A stretch of 64,000 nt of DNA. It comes from Clostridium sp. C8-1-8. Lineage in GTDB: Bacteria; Bacillota; Clostridia; Clostridiales; Clostridiaceae. Shown here one piece after another: positions 1 through 12,551 of the stretch; the stretch's first letter is position 1, and every line of letters starts with the position of its first letter. The DNA is taken from NCBI RefSeq assembly GCF_009928445.1, contig NZ_JAABNO010000009.1, positions 143,442 to 207,441 of the forward strand. Direction: 5' to 3'. A program made the translations under genes and the position numbers. Below the pieces are notes generated by a model. It searched no databases. It was not told the DNA's origin and worked only from the letters and a program-made list of their open reading frames with translations.

Positions 1-1
1 A

Positions 2-880
2 GAAGAATTAACTGCAAGTGCTGAACAATCAGCAGAGGCATCAAATTCAGTTGCCAATGCAGTAACAACAATGGCTGGTGGATCAGAGGACCAGCTATCC
101 TTTGCAAATAATACCACTAAAGTAGTAGAAAACATAGCAGAAAAAGTAGGAGAAGTGTCTAAAAACAGTAAATTGGTTTTAAATCTCACTGATAATGCTA
201 AAAACTCAGCAAATTCTGGTGAAATAGCTGTTGAAAAGGCTGTTAACCAAATGGATATTATTGAGAAGAAGACTAAGCAAGCCTCAGAAATTATAAGTGA
301 ATTAGAGGAAAAATCAATAGAAATAGGCAAGATTATAGATACTATTAACAGTATATCTGAACAGACTAATTTATTGGCATTAAATGCTGCAATAGAATCA
401 GCAAGAGCAGGGGAAGCTGGAAGAGGCTTTAGTGTAGTAGCTGACGAAATCAGAAAGCTAGCTGAGCAGTCTCAGAGCTCTACTAAAGAGATTTCAGATA
501 TAATCAGTAGTGTTCAAAGCAAAACTAATAGTGCGGTTTCTGTTATGAATGAGAATTCTGAAGAAGTAAATACTGGAGCTAAGGTTGTTACTATTGCTGG
601 TGAGAGCTTTAGGGAAATACTTAAGATGATAAGGGACATATCAGAGCAAATAAACAATATATCAAAAGCTATTAGTGACATAGATGGTGGAACAAAGGCA
701 TCAGTAGATTCGGTTAATAATATTCAAAATATAAGTGTGAAGATTGCTGATGAAGCTCAAACAATATCTGCAGCAACAGAAGAACAATTAGCTTCAGTTG
801 AAGAAATTGCTTCATCTAGTAAGGTTCTAGCTCAGATGTCTGAAGATTTGAAAGTTATTATGAACAAATTTAAAGTTTAG
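2..880 (+). CDS. methyl-accepting chemotaxis protein, C-terminal part (5' end outside window)
   Basis: The reading frame is open from base 2, so the gene starts upstream of the window; the first internal ATG at 71 is not a true start. What is visible is the cytoplasmic signalling domain: long heptad-rich helices around the highly conserved hairpin tip ([20 protein letters not shown], roughly bases 361-420), which docks CheA and CheW. Glu/Gln-rich methylation-type helices flank it ([15 protein letters not shown] at the start, [14 protein letters not shown] near the end). The ligand-binding and membrane parts are missing, so the stimulus cannot be inferred. The gene ends at a strong terminator and is probably the last of its unit. 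Confidence 0.95.
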   Translation, partial: EELTASAEQSAEASNSVANAVTTMAGGSEDQLSFANNTTKVVENIAEKVGEVSKNSKLVLNLTDNAKNSANSGEIAVEKAVNQMDIIEKKTKQASEIISELEEKSIEIGKIIDTINSISEQTNLLALNAAIESARAGEAGRGFSVVADEIRKLAEQSQSSTKEISDIISSVQSKTNSAVSVMNENSEEVNTGAKVVTIAGESFREILKMIRDISEQINNISKAISDIDGGTKASVDSVNNIQNISVKIADEAQTISAATEEQLASVEEIASSSKVLAQMSEDLKVIMNKFKV

Positions 881-891
881 TTTAAATTAAA

Positions 892-935
892 AGAACATAA
901 ATAGATCACATCAATCTATTTATGTTCTTTTTTTG
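892..935 (+). terminator. intrinsic terminator of the chemoreceptor gene
   Basis: A perfect 15-bp stem (892-906 with 914-928), a 7-nt loop and a run of T follow 11 bases after the stop codon. Confidence 0.95.
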
Positions 936-957
936 CGTGTACAAAATTAGAAAAAAG

Positions 958-1090
958 TTTTATAGCTAAAACGAGTAATTACAAGTGTTAAAAAAGAAAT
1001 CTTATTCGACTGTCAGATTTTCTATGTATATATTTTCAAAGTCAGATGGGTGAAAATCTCTAAAGAAGGCAGCTTTAGAATTTTTATTAA
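958..1090 (+). repeat. family A intergenic element, copy 1 (degenerate)
   Basis: It shares with the other A copies the boxes CTGTCAGATTTTC, GTCAGATG, an A-rich linker, GAAGGCAGCTTTAG and a T-rich tail. An upstream box (TTTTATAGCTAAAACGAGTA) matches the head of copies at 2245, 23590 and 43221. It lies in the leader of the antiterminator gene, before its RAT switch. ATTC just before the CTGTCAG box can pair with GAAT before the T-run, the position paired as AGTCGC/GCGACT in the copy near 52.6 kb. Confidence 0.65.
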
Positions 1091-1171
1091 AATGTTTTCA
1101 TAAAGGTATTGACTATTATAAATGAAGTGGATATAATAAAAACATGAATTAAACGCTTACATACATTGTGA

Positions 1172-1259
1172 GGATTGTTACTGATACGATCAGGCGAGAC
1201 CTTAATTAATGAGAAGAGAATAATATCTCTTTTGATTAATTGAGGTTTTTTCATATTTA
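1172..1259 (+). promoter_or_regulatory. RAT antiterminator site overlapping a terminator, upstream of licT-like gene
   Basis: Bases 1172-1201 match the ribonucleic antiterminator (RAT) consensus recognised by BglG/LicT/SacY proteins (GGATTGTTACTG...CAGGCGAGACC). The 3' end of the RAT overlaps the 5' arm of a long imperfect terminator hairpin (about 1199-1252) followed by TTTTTT. RAT and terminator are mutually exclusive, so the downstream antiterminator gene is probably autoregulated. Confidence 0.93.
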
Positions 1260-1293
1260 TATATAAATAAAGCAAGGTGGTGAGGGGATAAGA

Positions 1294-2127
1294 ATGATAA
1301 TAAAAAAGATATTTAACAATAACGCTATTTTAGCTAGAGATTTGGACAATAATGAAGTTGTTGTTATGGGAAGTGGAATTGGATTCAAGAAAAGTGTTGG
1401 AGAAACAATAGAAGAGAAACTAGTTGAAAAAACCTTTATATTAAAACAAAAGGATGCTTCTGAAAAGTTCAAATTATTATTAGAGCATATTCCTTCAGAG
1501 CATATAACACTTTGTGGTGACATAATAGATTATGCTAAAAATACGCTTGAGGTTGAGTTGAATGATTACATATATGTTACTTTGACAGATCACATAAGCA
1601 ATGTACTTAAATTATTTGATGAAGGCTTCACTAATCCTAATCCACTAATTTGGGAGATTAAAAAGTTCTATCCTAAGGAATATAAGGTGGCACTAAAGGC
1701 TTTAGATTCGATTGAAGAAGCAACAGGAAAAAGGTTGCCTGAGGATGAAGCTGCTAATATAACTCTTCATTTAATAAATGCACAGTTTAAAAGTGCTTCA
1801 AATAAGGTAGAAGATGTTGCTAAGCAAACTAAAATGGTTCAGGATATATTAAATATAGTTAAATACACTTTTAATATAGCGTTAGATGAAAAGTCCATAA
1901 GCTATGAGAGGTTCGTTACTCACTTAAGATTCTTCTTTCAGCGTTTAAACAAGAAACAAGAATTAGAAGATCCCAAAGAAGATGACTTTTTGTTAAAACA
2001 GGTGAAGGTAAAATATAAAGAAGCCTATGAATGTATGTTAAAGGTTGAGAAATACTTAGAAGTAGCTCTATCTGATGAAGAACAGTTATACTTAACTATC
2101 CATATTCAGAGGGTAACTCAAAGATAA
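1294..2127 (+). CDS. licT: BglG/LicT-family transcriptional antiterminator
   Basis: A 277-residue RNA-binding antiterminator. The N-terminal CAT domain (about residues 1-55, MIIKKIFNNNAILARD, GSGIGFKK) is typical of proteins that bind RAT hairpins; two PRD domains follow (about 65-170 and 175-277) with the usual conserved histidines (for example EHIT, DHISN, LTIHIQR). In this family, phosphorylation of the PRDs by the PTS sets activity according to beta-glucoside and preferred-sugar supply. The start follows an AAGGTGGTGAGGGG ribosome binding site. RAT sites lie upstream of this gene and upstream of the permease gene, so it should control both. LicT versus BglG naming is by similarity only. 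Confidence 0.93.
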   Translation: MIIKKIFNNNAILARDLDNNEVVVMGSGIGFKKSVGETIEEKLVEKTFILKQKDASEKFKLLLEHIPSEHITLCGDIIDYAKNTLEVELNDYIYVTLTDHISNVLKLFDEGFTNPNPLIWEIKKFYPKEYKVALKALDSIEEATGKRLPEDEAANITLHLINAQFKSASNKVEDVAKQTKMVQDILNIVKYTFNIALDEKSISYERFVTHLRFFFQRLNKKQELEDPKEDDFLLKQVKVKYKEAYECMLKVEKYLEVALSDEEQLYLTIHIQRVTQR

Positions 2128-2146
2128 TTTTATATGGAACAACTTT

Positions 2147-2223
2147 GGATTGTTACTGGTAATGCAGGCGAGACCAAATAGATAGTATGAAAGATTATAC
2201 TATTTATATGGTTTCGCCTTTTT
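2147..2223 (+). promoter_or_regulatory. second RAT antiterminator/terminator switch, upstream of the PTS permease
   Basis: Bases 2147-2175 are a second RAT (GGATTGTTACTGG...CAGGCGAGACC). Its end pairs into a terminator hairpin (GGCGAGACC...GGTTTCGCC, 2167-2218) with a T-run. It lies between the antiterminator stop and the permease start, so induction should allow read-through. Confidence 0.94.
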
Positions 2224-2244
2224 CACTGTATATGAAATTATAAA

Positions 2245-2416
2245 ACTTTTTTAAAACTAAACCTAGTAATATCAAGGAATTAGAAAAGCTATTTATGGTA
2301 AACAGTAAAAAAGTAAAATTATGTCGCCTGCCAGATTTTCCTCATATGCATTCGGAAAGGCAGATGCGCAAAAAAAGCTCAACGAAGAAGGTCGCTTCAG
2401 CGCCTTTTTTATATAA
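2245..2416 (+). repeat. family A intergenic element, copy 2 (near-consensus) with terminator
   Basis: Head box AAAACTAAACCTAGTAAT (about 2252-2269), then CGCCTGCCAGATTTTCC, a 12-nt loop, GGAAAGGCAGATGCGC, an A-run, and a terminator-like hairpin GGTCGC-TTCA-GCGCC with TTTTTT (about 2389-2411). CTGCC/GGCAG and TTTCC/GGAAA form a bulged stem. It lies between the RAT switch and bglP, so a transcript rescued by the antiterminator meets a second, RAT-independent terminator before the gene. Confidence 0.8.
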
Positions 2417-2521
2417 AAATATGTATGTAAAAGAAATAGTTTAAAGGTAGAGCCTGGCGCTTTATTATGATTTTTTTCTAACAGAGTTATTTAAGATAAT
2501 CAAAATTAAAAGGAGAGGTAA

Positions 2522-4417
<1,896 letters not shown>

Positions 4418-4517
4418 TAATTATGAAATTCTAATTTTAGTAAAATAAATTAGAAACATAAAATTTAATTTTCTAATTTAGAAAAAATATTGTTTGTTAA
4501 GGTTATTAAAAATATAA

Positions 4518-4544
4518 TTGGCATAAGAAGAGTGTCTGTATAAT
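4518..4544 (+). promoter_or_regulatory. possible promoter for the GH1 gene
   Basis: TTGGCA and TATAAT are separated by 15 bases, shorter than the optimum. An AT-rich hairpin just after bglP (around 4427-4454) could end some transcripts, so the GH1 gene may be partly independent. Weak evidence. Confidence 0.3.
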
Positions 4545-4571
4545 TTTTGAAGTATCATGGATTAATATATA

Positions 4572-4668
4572 GGCGCATCACTTAGTAATGAAATTTATAC
4601 TTTCAAATTAAGCTCTTAGAATATAGAAAAGCATTGGAAATATATTTCGGTTGAAGTGGTACATCTTT
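4572..4668 (+). repeat. family C palindromic leader element, copy 1
   Basis: An imperfect inverted repeat: the left arm GGCGCATCACTTAGTAATGA resembles the reverse complement of the right arm (CGGTTGAAGTGGTACATC). The right arm matches copies at 18.2, 22.1-22.3 and 51.4 kb. It ends about 20 bases before the GH1 start, as in the other leader copies. Confidence 0.6.
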
Positions 4669-4677
4669 AAATAGTAG

Positions 4678-6123
<1,446 letters not shown>

Positions 6124-6128
6124 AATAA

Positions 6129-6174
6129 AAAACAGGATTGAGTGCATTAAGTTGCGCTTGATCCTGTTTTTCTA
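6129..6174 (+). terminator. intrinsic terminator of the bgl locus
   Basis: AAAACAGGAT...ATCCTGTTTTT hairpin with inner TTGAG/CGCTTG pairing, starting 5 bases after the stop. The remaining stretch to 6403 shows no gene or clear motif. Confidence 0.9.
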
Positions 6175-6403
6175 TACAGGAAAACCATACTCTAAATTAT
6201 TAAGATTATTTAAAATATCATAACATCAAAGGATTTATATATAGAATGTCGAATAGATAGTGATTAATTTGGCATATTATGTATTTACTAAGTAGCTTCG
6301 TATCCTTTAAAATTAGGTTAGATATAATCATATGAAGAAAATTATTAATTTTATAGGTGCAGGCGTGAAATAAAATTTCTTGGAAAGGATAAGTTAAATA
6401 ATT

Positions 6404-7816
6404 ATGAATAATACCAATGTTTTAATAGAATCCATTGAGATAAAAGATGTAATTGATATAGCGTTACTTCAAACTTTTCAGGATAATTTTGCTGAAAGCA
6501 TGGATATAGCAAGTGTGACCGTTGACAGAAATGGCAATCCAGTGACTAAACCTAGCTGTTATACAAGGTTTTGCACTAATTTTATTCATTCAACTACTAT
6601 AGGAGACAGCAGATGTGCAGAGTCTCACAAAAAGGGCGGGGAGATGGCAGCTATTACTGGCAAACCTTATATTTATACCTGCCATGCTGGTTTAATTGAT
6701 TTTGCAGCGCCAATTATGATTGATGGTAATCTTATTGGAACAATATTAGGTGGACAAGTTTTAACAGAAAAACCTGATGAGATATTATATAAAAAAGTAG
6801 CAGAAGAAATACAAGTAAATGAAGAAAAACTTATTGATTCAGTTAAGGAAGTTAAGATTACAACAGAAAAGAATGTGAAGGCTGCGGCGGAAATATTATA
6901 CATATTTTCTAATTCTATGTCAAAAATAGGATATGAAGAGCTGAAGCTTAAGAGTAACTCAAAGTTGCTGCAAAGTGAGGTTGAAAGGACAAACTTGCTG
7001 CTTGAGGAATCAAAAAAACTAAATGAATTAATGACTCAAAGATTTTCTATATTATCTCATGAGCTAAAGACACCATTAAACATTATTTTTAGCTCTATCC
7101 AGCTTCTCGAAAGTTACTATAATCATGGCACTATTACTGCTGAGAATAATATTTTTACAAAATACGCTGATATAATGAAGCAAAATTGTTACAGGCTTAC
7201 TAGATTAATTAATAATATAATAGACATCAATAAGATAGAGTTGGGATTCTTTACTCTAGAGCTAGAAAATAAGAATATAGTAAAAGTCATCGAAGATATA
7301 ACTATGTCAGTAATAGAATGTGCAAGTATTAAAAAGATTAATGTTATTTTTGATACTGAAGTTGAGGAGAAAATAGTTTGTTGCGATTCGGAGAAAATAG
7401 AAAGAATTGTACTTAATCTCTTATCTAATGCTATTAAGTATACAGAAGTAGGTGGGAACGTTCAGGTTAATTTATATGTTAGAGATGAAGATTTAATAAT
7501 TTCTGTAAAGGATGATGGTATTGGGATTCCAGAGGATATGATAGAAAAGATATTTGATACATTCACTCAAGTAGACAGTTCGTTGAGAAGATATGCTGAA
7601 GGCAGTGGTATTGGATTGGCAATAGTTAGGTCTCTTGTAAAAATTCATGGGGGAGACATTAAGGTAATAAGTAAATTAGGAGAAGGTAGTGAGTTCATAA
7701 TTAAACTTCCAATATATATAAAAGAAGACTCAATTAGCTTAGAGAGTTATGAAGACTTGAACTCTAAAAATTATGAGGAGAGGGTTAAAATTGAGTTCTC
7801 AGATGTTTATCTATAG
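6404..7816 (+). CDS. sensor histidine kinase with N-terminal PocR domain
   Basis: A 470-residue protein without membrane helices. Residues about 10-165 look like a PocR sensory domain (SCYTRFCTNFIH, CHAGLIDFAAPI, GGQVL), a family linked to small hydrocarbon/diol sensing and often rich in conserved Cys. A short coiled linker leads to a HisKA dimerisation domain with phospho-acceptor His219 (FSILSHELKTPLN). A full HATPase follows (N-box NLLSNAIKYTE, G1 VKDDGIGIPE, G2 GSGIGLAI). No response regulator is adjacent, so it is an orphan kinase. The downstream glycerate kinase is 254 bases away, so linkage is uncertain. Kinase call is firm; ligand is unknown. Confidence 0.9.
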   Translation: MNNTNVLIESIEIKDVIDIALLQTFQDNFAESMDIASVTVDRNGNPVTKPSCYTRFCTNFIHSTTIGDSRCAESHKKGGEMAAITGKPYIYTCHAGLIDFAAPIMIDGNLIGTILGGQVLTEKPDEILYKKVAEEIQVNEEKLIDSVKEVKITTEKNVKAAAEILYIFSNSMSKIGYEELKLKSNSKLLQSEVERTNLLLEESKKLNELMTQRFSILSHELKTPLNIIFSSIQLLESYYNHGTITAENNIFTKYADIMKQNCYRLTRLINNIIDINKIELGFFTLELENKNIVKVIEDITMSVIECASIKKINVIFDTEVEEKIVCCDSEKIERIVLNLLSNAIKYTEVGGNVQVNLYVRDEDLIISVKDDGIGIPEDMIEKIFDTFTQVDSSLRRYAEGSGIGLAIVRSLVKIHGGDIKVISKLGEGSEFIIKLPIYIKEDSISLESYEDLNSKNYEERVKIEFSDVYL

Positions 7817-8070
7817 TGTTTGTAAATAATAATACTTATCATGTTTTTATATAAAATAAATTAATAGGCATATAAAAGAAAATATAGGAGAATAGTGTTT
7901 CATAAAAATCTTTGAACATATTTTCTATCTTAAACTTTATACTTTTTTGTGAATTAAATATAAAATAAGTGATTAGTATTTTTACAATAAACATATTAGC
8001 TTTGTATTAGATAAATATTTAGTTGAGGTTTAGATAAGAAATGTCTTAGGAAAACCTACGGAGGTAAAGC
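7817..8070. other. intergenic, nothing recognised
   Basis: AT-rich sequence between the kinase and glycerate kinase genes. I see no hairpin with a T-run, no ORF with a ribosome binding site and no repeat copy. Confidence 0.5.
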
Positions 8071-9216
8071 ATGAAAGAGGATTTTATTATTGTACTTGCA
8101 CCAGATTCTTTTAAGGAAAGTATGACGGCTAAAGAGGCCTGCAACGCAATGGAAAGGGGAATAAAAAAAGCAAATAGTAATATTAGATGTATTCATGTAC
8201 CTATGGCTGATGGGGGAGAAGGGACCATGCAGTCTCTAATAGATGCTACAAAAGGGAAAGTATATTCTCTAAAAGTAGTAGGACCTTTAGGCGAGGAAGT
8301 TGAAGCTAATTATGGTATCCTAGGAAAAGGTCAAGTAGGAGTAATTGAAATGGCTAGTGCTAGTGGGCTTGAGCTGGTTCCCGTTGGGAAAAGAAATCCT
8401 TTAATAACTACAACCTTTGGTACCGGTCAGCTTATAAAGGCTTGCTTAGACCATGGTGTAAAGAAACTACTAATAGCTATTGGTGGAAGTGCTACTAATG
8501 ACGGAGGAGTAGGAGCGATTCAAGCTCTTGGAGGAAGGTTTCTAGATAAAGAAGGAATGGAATTAGGTTTTGGTGGTGGAGAACTAGGAAAGCTAAGTTA
8601 TATCGACTTAAGCGGTTTGGATCCAAGATTAAAGGATATTGAAGTTCAAGTAGCTTGTGATGTTACTAATCCGCTTTGTGGAGATTATGGAGCTTCTAAT
8701 ATGTTTGGTAAGCAAAAGGGAGCTACTAAAGATATGATAATAACCTTAGATGATAATCTGAAACAATATGCCAAAATAATTAAGCAACAATTGGAAAAGG
8801 ATGTTTTAGATATACCTGGTGCTGGAGCAGCAGGAGGATTAGGAGCAGGACTTATGGCTTTCTTAGGTGGAACCCTAAGAAGAGGAATCGATATTGTAGT
8901 AGAATATACTGGACTTGAAGAAAAAATTAAGAATGCTGATATGGTTTGGACTGGTGAGGGAAGTATAGACTTTCAAACTGAATTTGGCAAAACCCCTATC
9001 GGTGTGGCAATAGTTGCTAAAAAGTATAATAAACCAGTAATTGCACTAGCAGGAAGAATTGGTGAAGGTGTAGAAGTATTATACGACAAAGGAATAGATG
9101 CAATATTTGGAATTATGCAAGGTGTAACGTCTCTTGAGGAAGCTCTTTCTAGAGGGCAAGAAAATGTTGAAAGAACTTCTGAAAATATAACTAGAATCAT
9201 AAATATACATTTCTAA
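8071..9216 (+). CDS. glxK: glycerate kinase (GlxK/GarK family)
   Basis: A 381-residue enzyme of the GarK/GlxK glycerate kinase family, which phosphorylates D-glycerate (usually to 2-phosphoglycerate) and feeds it into lower glycolysis. The N-terminus APDSFKESMTAKEA, the MADGGEGT loop, the GGSATNDGG nucleotide-binding stretch and the GAGAAGGLGAGL segment are typical. Full length. ACGGAGGTAAAGC precedes the ATG. The hydrolase gene follows after 54 bases and may share the transcript. No glycerate importer or tartronate semialdehyde reductase is nearby, so the source of glycerate is unclear. Confidence 0.95.
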   Translation: MKEDFIIVLAPDSFKESMTAKEACNAMERGIKKANSNIRCIHVPMADGGEGTMQSLIDATKGKVYSLKVVGPLGEEVEANYGILGKGQVGVIEMASASGLELVPVGKRNPLITTTFGTGQLIKACLDHGVKKLLIAIGGSATNDGGVGAIQALGGRFLDKEGMELGFGGGELGKLSYIDLSGLDPRLKDIEVQVACDVTNPLCGDYGASNMFGKQKGATKDMIITLDDNLKQYAKIIKQQLEKDVLDIPGAGAAGGLGAGLMAFLGGTLRRGIDIVVEYTGLEEKIKNADMVWTGEGSIDFQTEFGKTPIGVAIVAKKYNKPVIALAGRIGEGVEVLYDKGIDAIFGIMQGVTSLEEALSRGQENVERTSENITRIINIHF

Positions 9217-9270
9217 AACATAGTATATAATAACTAATATATTATAATTTATTAAAATGGAGATAGTATT

Positions 9271-10131
9271 ATGTTAGATTTACAGATTAATATAGATGAA
9301 ATAAAAGCAAACGGATACAAGTTTAAATGCAGAACTGCAGGACTTGAAAATAGAGGAGAGCCAATTATATTTCTTCATGGATTTCCTGAAAGTTCTGTTA
9401 TTTGGGAAAAAATAATGCTTAGTTTTTCTAAAAAGGGATATAGATGTATAGCGCCAGACCTAAGAGGTTATAGCAAAGAAGCTAGACCTAAGGGCGTAAA
9501 AAGCTATACGGTTGAAAAGCTTGCATCAGATGTTATAGCGATTGCTGATGCTGTAGGCTTTGAGAAGTTTCATTTAGTGGGTCATGATTGGGGCGCAGCT
9601 TGCGGATGGACTGTTTTGACTATCTATCCAGAAAGGGTAAATGATTGGTCAGCTTTATCGGTACCTCATATGGCCGCATATATGAATGCAAAGGCTAGTG
9701 ATAAAGAACAAATAGAAAAGAGCAGATATATAAGATTGTTTCAAGTACCAGTGTTGCCGGAAGTTTTTCTTGGAGCTAAGAATTTAGACTATTTAAAGTC
9801 CATTTGGAGTGAACATTCAGAAAAGGAAATAGAAGACTACTTAGATATATTTAAAGATTATGAAGGCCGCAATAGAGTGATAAATTGGTATCGTGCAAAT
9901 AATAAAATTGAAGTTAAATATGAAGAGGTAACTATACCAACACTTTTCATCTGGGGCAATAAAGATTTGGCCATAGCCAGAGAGGGAGTTGAAGAGGCTA
10001 AGAAGTACATGAAGGGTGAGTACAACTTTGTTGAAGTTGATGCAGGACATTGGTTAGTTCAAGAAAAATATAACTTAGTGCTGGAAGAAATATCTAAGCA
10101 TATAAGCAATCATCCTATAAATTATATATAA
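9271..10131 (+). CDS. alpha/beta hydrolase, epoxide hydrolase/haloalkanoate dehalogenase type
   Basis: A 286-residue alpha/beta-fold hydrolase. The oxyanion motif HGFPES (about residue 32) and the nucleophile elbow VGHDWGA place Asp106, not Ser, at the nucleophile position, as in epoxide hydrolases and haloacetate dehalogenases. The general base is His260 (GHWLVQ); the cap region is short. The natural substrate cannot be predicted. It lies 54 bases after glycerate kinase with a weak ribosome site (AATGGAGATAG) and ends in a strong hairpin terminator, so it is probably co-transcribed with glxK. Confidence 0.88.
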   Translation: MLDLQINIDEIKANGYKFKCRTAGLENRGEPIIFLHGFPESSVIWEKIMLSFSKKGYRCIAPDLRGYSKEARPKGVKSYTVEKLASDVIAIADAVGFEKFHLVGHDWGAACGWTVLTIYPERVNDWSALSVPHMAAYMNAKASDKEQIEKSRYIRLFQVPVLPEVFLGAKNLDYLKSIWSEHSEKEIEDYLDIFKDYEGRNRVINWYRANNKIEVKYEEVTIPTLFIWGNKDLAIAREGVEEAKKYMKGEYNFVEVDAGHWLVQEKYNLVLEEISKHISNHPINYI

Positions 10132-10141
10132 AATTATTAAT

Positions 10142-10211
10142 AAAAAGCGTTAGTCTGATTTAAAATGTCCTTGACATAGGGGCTATTTTAAATTAGATTA
10201 GTGCTTTTTAT
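10142..10211 (+). terminator. intrinsic terminator after the hydrolase gene
   Basis: Long imperfect hairpin: AAAAAGC...GCTTTTT closing an inner GTCTGATTTAAAAT/ATTTTAAATTAGAT stem, with a terminal T-run. Confidence 0.85.
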
Positions 10212-10504
10212 TATAAAGAAAAGCATAAATATGTTTATAGATAAAACTATCAATATTAGCCAATTAGAACAATTAGTTAGGTTGTTAAGATGATCTTTTT
10301 TTGAAAAATATGGATATGGTCCTAGGAAAGCATAGCTAATAAAAACTTAGGAATAATAGAATTATAAACTTGGTTCATACTAATACTTTGAGTAAGTTCA
10401 TTAAAGTATGGCGTAAATATCTAGTTAATTTCAACACAGTACTTCAATAGCGCTGAAGAATAGAAAACTAACCTTTAATAATACTCATTTAGGGGGCATA
10501 ACAT
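10212..10504. other. leader/promoter region of the KimA-like gene, no recognised riboswitch
   Basis: I looked for the ydaO c-di-AMP riboswitch usual before kimA homologues (GGGGA, GGGTGAAT, GAACCCG blocks) and do not see it. AAGTTCATTAAAGTATGG and similar AT-rich stretches show no convincing conserved fold. Confidence 0.4.
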
Positions 10505-12364
10505 ATGATGAAAAAATTTTCGGATGTTGTTCTAGGAGAACCTTTATCTAGTGAACAGGGAAAGCATGAAAAATATAATATTCCTTTTGGTTTAGCTATA
10601 ATGGCCAGTGATGCAGTATCATCAGTAGCTTATGCTGCCCAAGAAATTCTATTTGTTTTAATAGTTTTAGGAGCGGCGGCTTATCAGTGGTTAACTTGGA
10701 CTGCATTTATGATTATAGGCCTTCTTATTATACTTACTATTTCTTATATTCAGATTATAAGAGCTTATCCTCAAGGAGGCGGAGCCTACAAGGTAGCAAA
10801 AGAAAATATAAGTGATAAAGCTGGATTGGTTGCAGGCGCTGGCTTAATAATAGATTATTTACTTACTGTAGCTGTTAGTGCTAGTGCAGGAGTCGATGCC
10901 ATTGCATCTGCATTCCCCAATATACAAAGACACAAAGTTTTATTTGTTGTAGTTGTTATAGTGATTTTGACTATATTGAATTTAAGAGGAATAAGTGAAT
11001 CTTCTAAAATTTTTGCTATACCTACATACATTTTTATTTTTAGTATGATTTTTATGATAATATATGGCTTGTTTAAGTATTTTGTATTAGGTATTCACCC
11101 ACTACCGGCCATACATAACCCTCATCTAAGAGCAACTGAGGGGCTATCTGTATTTCTTATTTTAAGAGCATTTTCTTCAGGATGTTCTGCGTTGACTGGG
11201 CTGGAATCAGTAAGTAACTCAGTTCCTAACTTTCAGGAGCCGAGTCAGAGAAATGCTAAGATTGTAATGGTACTATTAGCAATCTTGATTTTTTTTATTT
11301 TTGGTGGAAGCTCGATACTTGCTATTTATTATACAGCAGTACCATTAGAAAATGGTCCTACAGTTATTGCTCAGATAGCTACCGGTATATTTCATCATGG
11401 CTTTATGTTTTACGTTATACAATTTAGTACGGCTATTATACTGCTTATGGCATGTAACACAGCATATACTGGTTTTCCTATGCTTATGTATATAGTTGCG
11501 AAGGATGGCTATGCTCCTAGACAGTTTACTACTAGAGGAAAAAGGTTAAGTTTTTCTTTTGGTATAGGATCATTATCTTTTATAGCTTGTTTGCTAGTTA
11601 TTATTTTTAGAGCAGATACTCATAGATTGATTCCTTTATATGCAATTGGAGTTTTTACATCTTTCACCTTAGGACAGTTTGGAATGGTAAAGCATTGGGT
11701 GAAAGATAAGGAGAAAGATTGGAAAAAAAGTGCGCTTATCAATGGATTGGGAGCGGCGGTGTCACTATTAACTACCATAATAATTTTGATAGAAAAATTT
11801 AGCCAAGGAGCCTTTATTGTAGTCATCTTAATCCCAATTATAATTCTAACTCAGCTTAGAATTAGAGCACACTATGATAAAGTCGCCAAAGGTCTTAGTA
11901 TAAGTGATATAAATCTAAAAAGCTTAGATTTGAAAACAAAATATACCCATATAATAGTGGTTCCAATTGCTAGCTTAAATAAAGCTGCCATAAGTACTCT
12001 TCAGTATGCCTACAGCATAAGCGATAACGTTATAGCTCTTAATATATCAACTGATGCCGAAGCATTAGAAAAATTAAAGCGTAGGTGGAAGGAGTTGGAT
12101 ACTGATATTATATTGGTAGCAAAATATTCTCCATATAGAACCATAGTAACCCCTTTGCTTAATAATATAGAGCTAATTGCAAAAGCGGCAGGTCCAGAGG
12201 AAAAGATAATGGTAATATTACCAGAGTTTATGAGTCATGAGTACTGGGGAGAAGTTTTACACAATCACACTAGTTTGATAATTAGAGAGGCGTTGCTAAG
12301 ACATCAGAACATAGTGGTATCTACTTTCCCATATCACCTAGAGAATCAGGAAGATTCAAAATAA
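10505..12364 (+). CDS. kimA: APC-superfamily transporter, KimA/YdaO-like potassium importer
   Basis: A 619-residue membrane protein with about 12 helices. The N-terminus (LGEPLSSEQ, IMASDAVSSVAYA) and the LRAFSSGCSALTGLESVSN segment match the KimA/YdaO group of APC permeases, whose Bacillus subtilis member is a high-affinity K+ importer of about 607 residues. The soluble C-terminus (about 460-619) resembles its nucleotide-binding cytoplasmic part, known in KimA to bind c-di-AMP. TTTAGGGGGC precedes two adjacent ATGs; 10505 or 10508 could be used. It is monocistronic. Annotation pipelines often call such proteins amino acid permease; potassium transport is inferred by similarity. Confidence 0.82.
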   Translation: MMKKFSDVVLGEPLSSEQGKHEKYNIPFGLAIMASDAVSSVAYAAQEILFVLIVLGAAAYQWLTWTAFMIIGLLIILTISYIQIIRAYPQGGGAYKVAKENISDKAGLVAGAGLIIDYLLTVAVSASAGVDAIASAFPNIQRHKVLFVVVVIVILTILNLRGISESSKIFAIPTYIFIFSMIFMIIYGLFKYFVLGIHPLPAIHNPHLRATEGLSVFLILRAFSSGCSALTGLESVSNSVPNFQEPSQRNAKIVMVLLAILIFFIFGGSSILAIYYTAVPLENGPTVIAQIATGIFHHGFMFYVIQFSTAIILLMACNTAYTGFPMLMYIVAKDGYAPRQFTTRGKRLSFSFGIGSLSFIACLLVIIFRADTHRLIPLYAIGVFTSFTLGQFGMVKHWVKDKEKDWKKSALINGLGAAVSLLTTIIILIEKFSQGAFIVVILIPIIILTQLRIRAHYDKVAKGLSISDINLKSLDLKTKYTHIIVVPIASLNKAAISTLQYAYSISDNVIALNISTDAEALEKLKRRWKELDTDIILVAKYSPYRTIVTPLLNNIELIAKAAGPEEKIMVILPEFMSHEYWGEVLHNHTSLIIREALLRHQNIVVSTFPYHLENQEDSK

Positions 12365-12551
12365 AAATAAAGTAGTTGCTTTATTTTGTATATTGTGTTA
12401 TTGTTATCTAGTACTTAAATTAATAGTAAGTAATATAACACAAATATATTTCAATTAGTACTTAATAAATATAGTATGATGATATCGAGATTTTATTAGT
12501 GAGTTATTATAAAAAAATTTAAGCATAATAAAATTTCGGAGGTAATATTAT

